Below are positions 1 through 54,739 of a stretch of DNA of 64,000 nt, in pieces. The notes under the pieces are model-generated. The model made no database searches. It saw only the letters and a list, made by a program, of their open reading frames with translations, and was not told the DNA's origin. The position numbers were made by a program, and so were the translations under genes. How positions within the stretch are numbered: the stretch's first letter is position 1; each line of letters starts with the position of its first letter. Source of the DNA: Centroberyx gerrardi (lineage: Eukaryota > Chordata > Actinopteri > Beryciformes > Berycidae); contig NC_135997.1 of assembly GCF_048128805.1 (NCBI RefSeq), positions 23,717,815-23,781,814 on the forward strand. The letters run 5' to 3'.

Positions 1-1486
1 TAATAAAAATGCCAAATAGGTGTTTAGATTAGACTGACTGAGCATTAAAAAATGCATGCTTTGAATGGGAAACAAACTAATCTACGAGTAGGGGACAGGT
101 GTGTACCCCACTAGCGTTTTTTTCTTGTTTTTGTTGTTGTTTGTTGTCGTGTGTGTATCTATAGTGTTTACTGTAGTTTTCTTTTTCTCTGATATGGGTA
201 TCAACCTCCCCTGATAGCCATGTGACAACAGGCACTGAAGCAAGGGAAAGAAACAGTCCAAGTACTTAGACTCTCACATGATTATCAGGAGGGAGCTCAT
301 AACCTTTCTCCTGTTTCTTACATGTGTTTGAGAGCTTGTGGGATGTAGTGTTTTGATTGTGTTTCATTTTATTTAGAAGGACCATTTCTACTTTGGCAAC
401 TTGATAACTGTTTGTCTTTTCTGTCTTCAGGCCTGTTGTATCTCACACACATTACATGTTGCCTGTAACAAACTGCATATACATACAGTATACTCCTGAG
501 TGTATGTCATTTGTCAGAGGTAACATGTGCTTTGTATGAGGCTAGCGTTTTTAGGGCTTTTCATGGGCATGGATTTCATGGGCATTATCTCCAGTCAAGC
601 TGAATGAGTTTGGGAGTGTGTGTTAGTGTTGTTGCATCATTGTAAAAAAGGATTTGTCCTTCAAGGGATTGTCTGTCTTTTTTCCATCACCAGCACTTGT
701 TACATTGTTGGGGGGAAAAGTTTCTGTATTCACATTCCAATTAACTGAAAAACACGGCATTGGCATTGTTACCATTTCTTCTTGAATCTTATTCTTCTTG
801 AGTGGATACTGCTAGCTGTATGTTTTTCACCATGCAGGTAGAGATACACATAGGTTTCAGTAGGGAATGTTAACAGTTTTAGGATAGCTGAAGCACTTTT
901 TCACCTGAACAGCACTGCGGTTTTCAGCGTCTCTGCTGTCAGATTATCCCTGATTGAGTGAATTTAACACAAAGCACAGTGCGCCATATCGTCGTTTGAT
1001 GTCATTTTAAGCAAGTGAAAAGGTTTCATTTTTATCAGCGAGAGTTGCCGTTCAAAGCGAAAGTAAATTGAAACCCAGGCAGCATAAACCCAGCTGTCAT
1101 TCAGTTTCATGTGCTGATATAAACAGTAGCTTTCAAAAGAACAATTTTCTGCTGATTCTAAGGTAGAGATATTGTTTAATTGGGCCCACAAATGAATGTG
1201 GCTTAGTTATGCACGTTTCAAACAAACCTCTGTGAACTAATGGTCCATTTGCTTAATAGCAAAACGTGTTATAGCAGCAGCCCAAGAGATTCAGCAGATT
1301 CAAATGCTCCATATTGAGGAAACACTGGCTGAAGGAGAAATTTGGATGTGGCAGGTGAAGAAAAGTGACAGACTGAGACTCAAAATGTCACGTTATACAA
1401 ATGTCAGGGTTTAACTCACCTGCCTGGTTAAATAAGTGTTAAGAAATGGATCTCGGTTGACTCTTCCTGTCCTTCCTCCTCCTCAG
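1..1486 (+). other. Intron of the sppl2a gene, no exon seen
   Basis: This stretch lies upstream of the first recognisable sppl2a exon. I found no segment resembling the upstream SPPL2A parts (protease-associated domain or the YD-containing helix). It is AT-rich, low in CpG and looks intronic. Confidence 0.6.
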
Positions 1487-3284
1487 CTGCCGGTCGTGAT
1501 GCGTGTCCCACGGTTCTCAGCCTGGGCTCAGAACCTGTGTGGGATGCAGTTCTCCATTCTGGGCTACGGAGACATCATTGTTCCAGGTGAGCTAAATACT
1601 ACACCGTCAATGCTAACTTCCACAGTTCAAATACACAGGCGGACTAGGATAGCAAGCAAGACCTCGCTGACAGCAAGGTCAAGATTTGATTTATTTCCTC
1701 TGGTTGTTTTCCTCTCAGAGTTTGAGCTTTATGACTAATTGGTTGGTAAATATTTTGAATACAAACAACAGTGGCAGCTGTTGTCCAAGTCCTCACAACA
1801 AGGGACATGACACATTTGAACTATATCACAGTTGAACCCTGCTCCTCCTCAGTTCCTCAACTGCATAAAGGCAGTTTTTCAGATTGTTTAGTAAATACTT
1901 GGGTACAGACTGAATGCACTCTCATAGAAATGTAGTGTACCCATATGTAGCCTTCACCAGTGAAGCACTTTGTGTTTATGAAACTTGTGTGTGGATGTGT
2001 TGGATGCACACACACATAGACTGTCTCTAAACTGTATTGATATTTCAGCATCTTAACCTCAGCAGTCCTGATGTTTTGGCTAATGCCTCTATTAAGGTGG
2101 AAAGATGAGAAGAATGGAAGAAAGTAATGCACTGGCATATACTGTATATGTGTATACAGAGAGAGATCAGGCTGTATTGGGTGTGTGTAATTGATGTCAC
2201 TGGCCAATCGCAATGAGTGAGGAAAGGGTGAAGGTCTATTTGCTAACTAGAGTGTGTGGCTTTCACTTGGCATTTAGAGAGCCCGAATCAATTATGGCCA
2301 ACTAGAGCAAGGCAAAATGGCTGCACATGTGAACTGTGACACGGAGTAAATTAAATTCTAACGTGATGGAAAACCTCACACTCTGCCTCCTCATTGGTCC
2401 AACAGGTCTGCTAGTGGCCTACTGCAGCAAGTTTGATGTGTGGATCAACAGCCCCAAGAAGGTCTACTTCGTCAGCAGCTGCATAGGTAGCTCACAGCAC
2501 AACTACACCGCTACCGAGTTCATTTACATGCACATCCGTGTCTCATTGTTCAAGATACTCAAATATTGAGTCACCACATGCAAACATCATATCCTGTTTA
2601 GAGTCATTTGACTAGGGTTTTATCCTGATGATGAGAAACTGATTAGTGGGAACACTGAGCCAAATGTACATCTTACCCAGTTTACTGTTGTCGTGAGCTC
2701 AGGTTCCATGCCAATATTACAATATTGGTGGTATTGTATAGCTCAATGGATAGTGCCTTAAATATATATTGATATTTTTAGAACTTATTTCATGCTGCAC
2801 ATATTCCATAATCTTTTTGGTATACTCTCATATTGTTAATTTTTTTCATTTGCTTTTTTTTCTTCATCTCAATAAACTTTACTGCTGCTATGCTGCACAC
2901 CCACTTAAAGATATAATTCATATCTTTTCGTACTTTTAATTCATATTTTTCCTAACGTATTCTAGTGTTGAAATTGTTGTTTGCATATGTTTATATGACC
3001 CTCTATTGCTATAGTCTTGTTAACACTCGATTTGTCTTGCTATATCCTGCTACTGTTTGCAGCTGCACAGGTCTTAATTCCCCACAGGGATCCTTAAACT
3101 CTCATAATATTTTATAATACTGACAGTATGCTTATTGTAAATGCAGACATTCCCTTTGCTGACCACTAGGTGTCCCTGTTCTCTCCCCCCATTCTCATTC
3201 CAGTAGTTTACTCACACATCTTCACTGGATTCAAGTTCTATGAGTTTACCAGTATGTGTTGCAAGGTTTAACTTGTCTCTTTCC

Positions 3285-3329
<45 letters not shown>

Positions 3330-5933
3330 TCCTGTGTGCCTCTCCTGTGTGCCTCTTCCTGTAGCTTACCTGGTGGGAATGATAGTGACATTTGCTGTGA
3401 TGCTGTTGTCTGGGATGGGCCAGCCTGCCCTGCTCTACCTGGTGCCCTTCACCCTGATAACCTCCGCCCTGGTGGCTGCGTGCAGGGGGGAGATGAAGCA
3501 GTTCTGGGCAGGAACCACCTATGAGGTGAGAGGACCAGGAAGGGGGTTACAGGGATAAAATCCAGGCACAGTTCATCGCTTTGTTTAGTTCAGTCATGTG
3601 TGGAAACGATGTGAGCCCAGTTGTGATTGTGAACTTCTAACGAAAAAAACAATTTCTGTCTGCAACAGCCTAAAACCTTAGTGCTGCTGTCTTTAACTCA
3701 CCGCATGGTCCTCAGCGAGTGCATCAGATGTTTTTCAGCCTCTAAGTCGTCCTAAGATGATGTGGAATAGAATCCTTCATTGCAGTTATTTTTCATGAAA
3801 GGTTTATTGCTTGACAGTTATGACTAGGCTTTAAGTTATGTTATGTCATGTCCCGTTTTAGCTGAACACTATGTTACCAATAGCTTTTTCACTCAACTCC
3901 CTGCTAGAGGTACCCAGTGGTTTCAGTGGGGAATGTTAACAACCCCCTCAGCACCATTCTCAACACTGACCTGACCTGTACTCAACACAACAACTGTAAT
4001 CAACATTATAGCTACACTACGCTGACATGGCAGCTGCACTCAAAAAAAAAACAATCTCAAGCAGGGATAGAAACTAACTTTTTTGCCTGTGTCAGTCTAG
4101 AAAATCCTTAAATTCACCTGCCACTTTCATTATATAATCTATGTTTTATCTGGGTTTAATCTAGGTATTTAACCTATTACTCTAGGCTTTTAGATTAGAA
4201 CAGGACCTCCAAATTGCAGCTAGAAGAGAAGAGAAATTTAGCAGCCAGTCAGCAGTCTTAATTTCTCGCCCTGATTTTTTTGTGTGTTCTCATCTCAGAA
4301 CATACAAATTCTTCAGACGTAGTTGCGTAGGTGTATGAATGTGTGTGTCTGTCCGTGTGTGAGAGAGAGCAGGAATGAGATATGAAATTCTGACCTGACT
4401 CATCTTCACCAGGTCTTGGACTCATCCAGGGAGCCTTTGCTGCCAGGTGTGCTTCCCTCCATCCCAGACCTGCCCCTGCGTCTCTCCTGCAGTCCCTACA
4501 GTGTTGCTTAATGCAGTGCCTTTTCTTCTCACCAGCTTCTTTTATGCCCTTGTCTTTTTCTGTTGACATTTTAACTCCTGATTTCCAGGGTCAATACCAT
4601 ATTCAAAGTTATGGTGAAAAGAACTCAGGAGAACTGAGTTGTACTGTAAAGTGTGTGCAAACGAAAACCACTTGCAGTCTTCCACATAGCGTTTGGCGTT
4701 AATTGACCACTAGGCGTCGCCAGACCATTGAAAATAATCATTCAGTTGCCCTGCATCCCATCGGTCTTGATGAACTTTTCAGTCACGTTCCAAAGTGGAC
4801 TCCAGAGTTAAAGCCATGGCCCTGGAATACCAGCTCCGTTCACCATTAACTTCATCTCTTTATTTCTGCAGTTTGTTTTATTTGCTGTCTGTTTTGTTGT
4901 TCTCTGCTTTCTCCACTCATTCGTCTTTTCCAACCAACCAGAATTAATACTCTTATGACTCCATCCTTCATGCAATTACCAAGATGTTAGTGCTCTCTGC
5001 ATGCTGTTGCTTAGAGTTAAAGGGTAACTTCGGAATTTTTCAACCTGGACCCTATTTTCCCATCTTTTTGTGTCTAAGTGACTAAAGGGGACAACAATTT
5101 TTGAAATTGGTCCAGTATTGAGCGAGATCGCTTCAGCCGGCAGCCGCGAAACGAGCTGCAATGTAATCCGACGGGGCAAATCGCACCGTCAATGTACGTC
5201 CACTAAAAGTGCTTGTTTTTGCCACTGACAGGCTCAGATTATTATAAGTGTCTGACAACATTATGGAAAGGACCCTACAGAGAAATGAAACGTTTTTCTT
5301 TACCTTTCGCTTGATCCGGTCTGTGTGTAACTTCCTGCAACAACTCAACTCTCGCGAGACTTGGTTACACACAGACCGGATCAAGCGAAAGGTAAAGAAA
5401 AACGTTTCATTTCTCTGTAGACTCCTTTCCATAATGTTGTCAGACACGTATAATAACAATCTGAGCCTGTCAGTGGCAAAAACAAGCACTTTTAGTGGAC
5501 GTACATTGACGGTGCGATTTGCCCCGTCGGATTACATTGCAGCTCGTTTCGCGGCTGCCGGCGATGCGATCTCGCTCAATACTGGACCAATTTCAAAAAT
5601 TGTTGTCCCCTTTAGTCACTTAGACACAAAAAGATGGGAAAATAGGGTCCAGGTTGAAAAATACCAAAGTTACCCTTTAACCTGGGAGAGCTGTGGAATG
5701 AATTTGGGTTATGTTATGCCTGCTGTTTGGCACAAGTGTTTGTAGATTGTCCTGCTCGTCCACTGTTACATAGACATTATAAGTGTGAATTCCATCTAAG
5801 ACAGTGTATATGTCTGTAATTAGTATTGAATGAACAGGAATATTTCAATGTTTTTGTTTGCTTATCTACTTGTCTTATGTTTTTTTCCTTAGAGGGAAGA
5901 GCTGACGGCTCCATAGGAGGAGATAGGTGCTGA
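1487..5933 (+). CDS. sppl2a: Signal peptide peptidase-like 2A, 3' part (intramembrane aspartyl protease)
   Basis: Intramembrane GxGD aspartyl protease that trims membrane stubs of type II proteins in late endosomes and lysosomes. Coding exons seen: 1487-1586, 2406-2486, 3365-3525, 4413-4446 and 5893-5933, all with GT-AG borders and compatible phases. The first carries the second catalytic aspartate as GYGD, followed by IIVPG. The second continues the helix (LLVAYC). The third holds the PAL motif within QPALLYLVP and the cytosolic start. The tail reads TTYEVL then DSSREPLLP, and YEVL sits where human SPPL2A has its YQMM lysosomal sorting signal. The last two exons are less certain: exon 4 could read on to a TAA at 4509-4511, or exon 3 could join directly to 5893 and stop at 5914-5916. 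The 5' part, including the YD aspartate, is outside the window. SPPL2B is the alternative; the trpm7 neighbour and the tail favour SPPL2A. Confidence 0.87.
3289..3328 (+). repeat. (GT)20 microsatellite in sppl2a intron
   Basis: Uninterrupted GT dinucleotides ending about 36 bases before the acceptor of the sppl2a exon at 3365. The space between is pyrimidine-rich with TCTCCTGTGTGCC repeats. Confidence 0.95.
5017..5680. mobile_element. Fold-back (long inverted-repeat) DNA element with TTAA ends
   Basis: Two arms of about 315 bases (5017-5331 and 5364-5680) are near-perfect reverse complements, separated by about 32 bases that contain a CTCTCGCGAG palindrome. The outer ends are TTAA followed by AGGGTAACTT on the left and its complement on the right, so TTAA is probably the duplicated target site. 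This fits a non-autonomous element moved by a TTAA-targeting transposase (piggyBac or Kolobok class); the family is not settled. It has no genuine coding sequence: the open frames on both strands mirror each other because of the palindrome. It lies in the last sppl2a intron. Confidence 0.85.
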
Positions 5934-6104
5934 CTTACACTGATGAGCAAGGAACCAACTGCTGGAGTTTTTTTTTAACAATTGAGTATGAACATTTGCG
6001 AGGCAAGGGAAAGTACTTTATTGATCAACAACGATTTTTAGAACAGGATGGGTTCATTTTGACTGACATGAGTGGCTAGGAGGCTATAGTGTTCAGGTGG
6101 CCGT

Positions 6105-6110
6105 AATAAA
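6105..6110 (+). promoter_or_regulatory. Probable sppl2a polyadenylation signal
   Basis: First AATAAA after the predicted sppl2a stop, about 170 bases downstream. Further AATAAA copies at about 6793 and 6826 could define longer 3' UTRs. Choice of the first is inference. Confidence 0.4.
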
Positions 6111-8040
6111 TACTGTGTAGATTGGACAGAGAGATGCTTTAATAGTTTGAAAGGTTTGTTTGTGCCTGAAAATGCAGGGTGTTAAATTCGGTTAGGTTCA
6201 GGTTCAGAAAGCTGTAATGATTTTGCCTATACACAATGCCTTGGTGATGATTGCATACAACAAAATGAGAAAGCACTTTATAATACTTAGCTTGGCAGTT
6301 ATTTTATGGGTGGGGGTGGGGGTCGAGTTATTAATGACTTGTAGCCAGAATATGATAACTTTTTGATAACTGTTTTGGGGTTTCTGTGTAACCTGTTTGT
6401 ATAATTGAATTGTGATTTCTTTCATTGCCTTATATTAAATGAACAACTTATTTCTGTTTTGATTGTGAGGTTTTTGTATTTTATGCGCATCGTTGTATCA
6501 TGCCCTATTGAAGCTCCATTATCGCCACAGTCAGACTTGCCCCCACATCCTGTGAGTAACCTTTACCACAGTCCCACCCATCAAGCCTGACGGGTTTGGA
6601 AAAATACCCAAATACACTGAATCTTGCTGCACATTTGTAGAGAAGTGGTGATTTGTTGTTTTGTGTGCAAAAAAACAACTCCATAAAGCTATTATAAAAA
6701 ACTATAAAAGTGAGGTTTTAAAAATGACTAATGGGGGATTATATGTTCTGTGAAGTAGTTAGAGGCCAGATTGAACCAAGCTTTAATCTAAAAATAAAAT
6801 GGGGCTGATATGACATCCATCTCTGAATAAAAGCCTAGCCATCACACTTTTTTTGGAGAAAGGGCAGAGAATTTGAGTGAAGGGTAGAAAGAGAGTAACC
6901 TTTAACAAGTTACAAACAAGAGAAGTGCACTAAGGTTATGGGTGGGGTAAGGCAACATATACTAAATGGGCTTGTGGTCAGGTCAGTATTTGCTTTAGAC
7001 TCAGGGAGGGAAAATGTCCCTTCATATATGTAAGCCCTTTCATTAAAAGGCCTATACGAGCTTCTCAAGTATTGGAATTATATTATAACTATTATAAATG
7101 ATCGCTCTGCAGCCCTAGAGGGGCCTTGGATACAGAGCAAAGGGACCTTGACAGAAATTTAAGTGTATTTCCTACCATACAAATTCTCCTTGCTCCCTCT
7201 CACTAACTTTTTAAAATGCCAAGTGAAATATGGAGTGGAATTAGGCCCCTCTCTTCCTGAGGAGCGGTCTGGTAGGTTATCAGTGGAGTTTGTCCAACCC
7301 AATCTAATGGAAATCACCAGAATATTTCTGTATTATTCCAACAATATACCCATAGGGACTTATAGTTTTGTTGTGATAAGTTAATTGTATTTTATCCTTC
7401 TAAAATGTATTATTGGACTACTGCTCTTTTGTTATGGCAGGCCTGTGGAAGAAAGCAGCAGACTGGATGGGGTATAGTAATATTTGAGACTGAATCTATT
7501 TTCTTTCATTCCAGACAGTAACCACTCACCCCTCTTGGAATGACTCATTTGTATTTCATCTTCCACTCATTCAGTCCTATAAATAAAATCACATGACGGT
7601 TGCGGTCAGTAAAGACAGGCCTACCTTATAGCAACATAAACACACACCTGTAACCGCATCACAGTTCATTTAAATATTAATACGCTAACCGAAAATCACC
7701 TGTAATACCGGTACTTGTGTCGCTGAGCAATATGTTTAACTACCCAAGAACTGTTTGGACGAAGAATAACATTAACTTTTTAACTGTTGTTTAATTATTA
7801 TTTATTGAACCTTCTTTAAAATAACAACGGTGTGTCGTAAAAGCAATGCCACCGAGGTGCTTTGTAATGACATTAGAACAGCAAAACCCCTCATGTCTAG
7901 CTGTTCTCCTATCACTGTCTGTTGTACTATCACTGTATCACTGTAAAGCACAGTTCTCTTGGTGTATTACTTCAATAAGAGAGCAAACTAATTGGATTTT
8001 TAGTAGTTGTTTGTATGTATTACAAACTAATACAAAACGC
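6111..8040. other. Intergenic region between sppl2a and trpm7
   Basis: AT-rich sequence without recognised coding exons. It may include extended sppl2a 3' UTR up to the AATAAA copies near 6793-6831. No RNA gene or long repeat was recognised. Confidence 0.5.
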
Positions 8041-8281
8041 ACATGTGGTCCATAGCTCCGCCTCGGTCATGTGATTGTGTGCTGGCTGACTCAGCCAGCT
8101 CGTCATGCAGCGTCAGTCTGGAGTCGCACAATTATGAAAAAGCAACCTTCCGTTGGAGCTGCAGCCGAAGCAGATTTCTCCAACGTCAACCGGGCTTTCC
8201 TTCCAAGGCTAACCGAGAACACCGCCGATAGATGGATAAAAGCCACGACACAGCTCTTCCTGAGTCTCAACGGTGAAGAGA
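8041..8281 (+). promoter_or_regulatory. trpm7 promoter and 5' UTR with MARE-like palindrome and M-box
   Basis: Moderately CpG-bearing block directly upstream of the trpm7 start codon, with no TATA box. It has a GC-box-like CTCCGCCTC at about 8055, TCATGTGA at 8067-8074 (M-box type bHLH-Zip site), and at 8081-8099 a perfect 19-base palindrome, GCTGGCTGACTCAGCCAGC, centred on the AP-1/Maf core GCTGACTCAGC. The transcription start is not visible. The binding-site assignments come from motif likeness only. Confidence 0.55.
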
Positions 8282-52160
<43,879 letters not shown>

Positions 52161-53070
52161 TTGGTTTAAAGCGAGAGAGAGAGGGGCTGGGGTCGGGGTG
52201 AGGTGGAGCGGCGCACTGTTATGATCTATTTAGTCAAAGCCACGGACAAGGAAGATGTGCAAACGCCACAACCAATCAACTGGAAGAATCACGCCCGTGT
52301 TTCCATGGAAACCAATGCATGCCGACTGTGTTACGTTTTTGTTGGTCCCGCCAAATGCTGTGTCAAACACAAATCAACTACCATGACCTTTTTTTAATAA
52401 GTAAACGGGGGGAAAAAAAGTTTTAAAGATATTTTTTACAAGTTTATATGTTATGAGTATATTATATATGAAAATGGCTATCAACAGGTACAATATCACT
52501 GCGGAGGGTCTAGTATTTATTATGAAGTTTGAGAAGTTGCCTTGTTTAAAAAAAAAAAACAAAAAAAAAACCCAGAACAATTCTAAGTGCATTGTACGTC
52601 TCTGTTACAGCAGCTTCAGAGGAAAGCTGCTGAGATTCACATTGCAAGACTCTTTGCAGTATGTCACCAGATCATTTTTATAAATGTATAAAGACTTGTA
52701 TCACAACTTTTTCTTTTGTTTCATACTTAATGAAAGATATACATGAATTTGAAAATCTTGTAAAATATGGGCAGATTGCAATGCAACTTTTACAGAACAA
52801 TGTATGTAATTTTATTGTATTGAACTCTCAAAATGTGTCCACCAAAAATTGCTGATAGTTTTTAATGTTACAAAGGTACTATTGCTATATCTTTGTCATC
52901 AACTATTGTATGAGCAAATTACAATCTAGTGTATCTTATAGATACTGTTATCTGGCACGAGCTGAACAGATTAAAATATTTTATGCAGGGGAACTGAGAA
53001 ACTAAGGGTATTACTGTATACATTTTGTACCGTATATCATTTTAAACTAATAAAATGTTAAAAAGTTTCT
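52161..53070 (+). other. trpm7 3' UTR with polyadenylation signal
   Basis: AT-rich sequence from the TGA to about 20 bases past AATAAA at 53049-53054. No coding potential. An A-rich run lies at about 52549-52570. The exact cleavage site is inferred. Confidence 0.65.
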
Positions 53071-54739
53071 GTTCTTCTGTCTTCAGCACCCTCGTTCGCA
53101 CAGTCCAGCAAGAATTACCTATCTACATTTGAAGAGTTTCATTCCAAATTGCTTTTATTCATCATGGAAAACTTTTGCTACCTGAAATTCATGAGTCTAT
53201 ATTTTAAACACATGGATGATACCATCCTCCAAAACAAAGTCATGTTGTAAGCAAAGGTGTTAAGATGACACATAACTAATAGTAACCCATACTGTAATGC
53301 AAGCAGACATTTTTTAAGAGATGGGGTCGATTTTTATTTATTTTCACAAGTGGTGGATATCTCATCCTTCACTGTTGCCAACGTATCAAGGCTTTAGTCT
53401 ATAGAGCACTGAAATAGTATTTGACCTTGTGTACAATAAGCCAAAATTCTTGACTGTATGCCTACGATAGCAGACAGTGGGCCTGGTGTCCGAGAAGAGG
53501 CCCCCAGATTCCTCAGTTGGGCAGCAGCTGCTGGTGTATTGATACACATACAGAAAAACCTCTGTTCGTCTGAGACACGCGGCCTCCGACCAATCTGATC
53601 GACTGCTCATCTGGATCATCCACAGTCAGTTTGTGAATTAGGCCTACTGTATTTTCCCAACACAACCCCATCTGCTTTATTATAATGTGATGATTGCATT
53701 GAAAGCCTGGGGCGATATATCTCTCACATCTCTAAAACTAGAACTGTTTCTGGGATCAGTCTGTAAGTTCAGCAGCAGGGATGGAGTGGAGGGTAAACCC
53801 ACCTGAAGTCACTTTACCCTCCATTTTAGCTGACCTACATCTCCATGACTTAAATTTGCACCTTTTTTATATGTCACCTTTTCATTTCCCACCTCATCAC
53901 TGGTCAGAACTGGGCAAAATGGCCTTATGTATCCTGCTCCCACTGCATGGAAATCACTGCAAAATGATTTGAAACCGGTCTCTCTTGTTGAGTTTTGAGG
54001 ACTACACCCTCTCATAATTATGACTTAGTATCTCATAATTATCACTTAATATCTCATAATTATGACTTAGTATCTCATAATTATGACTTAGGGTCTCATA
54101 ATTATGAGATAAAGATCTTATAATTATGACTTAGTATCTCATAATTATGACTTAGGGTCTCATAATTATGAGATCTTTATCTCATTATGAGATCCTAAGT
54201 CACAATTACGAGATCTTTATCTCGTAATTATGAGATACTAAGTCATAATTCTGAGATACGGAAGTCATAATTACGAGAAACCATCTCCGATTTTTTTTTT
54301 TTTCTTTGGTGAATGCAATACGCTTCCGTACTTCTGAGCACTTTGTTGGGAGTTTTGGCTTTGCACTCACCAGTTTTGTGACTTTGAGTGCATTATGCAT
54401 TTGTTACATGTCTGTTTGCAACTTTTATGTTTGTTATAATGCTGGCCAGGTCTGCCAAGAAAAAAAAATTCTCAATGGAAATACCAGGTTAAATTAACGA
54501 TGAATCTAACTAATACTGAAATGATAGCCTACTATTAATCGAATAAAAGAAGTCACTGCAGATAATAATGCTGTGTCATGCTGTAGACAGACCTGTTTGT
54601 CCACCCACTGGGTGTGGTTTACCTGGAAAATATGGTCCTCCTAATTATGACTCAGTTGAGGCAGTTTGTTCAGCTCGAGCTTCTGGTCAGTCACAACATT
54701 TATCAGCTGCTTGCTTAGAAGCAATACAACTGCAAAACC
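53071..54739. other. Intergenic region between trpm7 and the selenoprotein gene
   Basis: About 1.7 kb without recognised coding exons. It contains the self-complementary array at 54009-54285 and must also contain the selenoprotein promoter and 5' UTR, although no TATA box or CpG island is evident. Confidence 0.5.
54009..54285. repeat. Palindromic ~20-bp tandem array (CTCATAATTATGACTTAGTAT type)
   Basis: Repeats of CTCATAATTATGACTTAGTA run in one sense to about 54140, after which the complementary sense (GAGATACTAAGTCATAATT) dominates. ATAATTAT is itself palindromic, and CTCATAATTATGAG occurs as a perfect inverted repeat. The array can fold into a long hairpin. Confidence 0.9.

Noticed and set aside
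5133..5745. Long open frames on both strands (118 and 165 codons) with matching proteins
   Set aside because: They are mirror images produced by the fold-back palindrome at 5017-5680, with no known domain.
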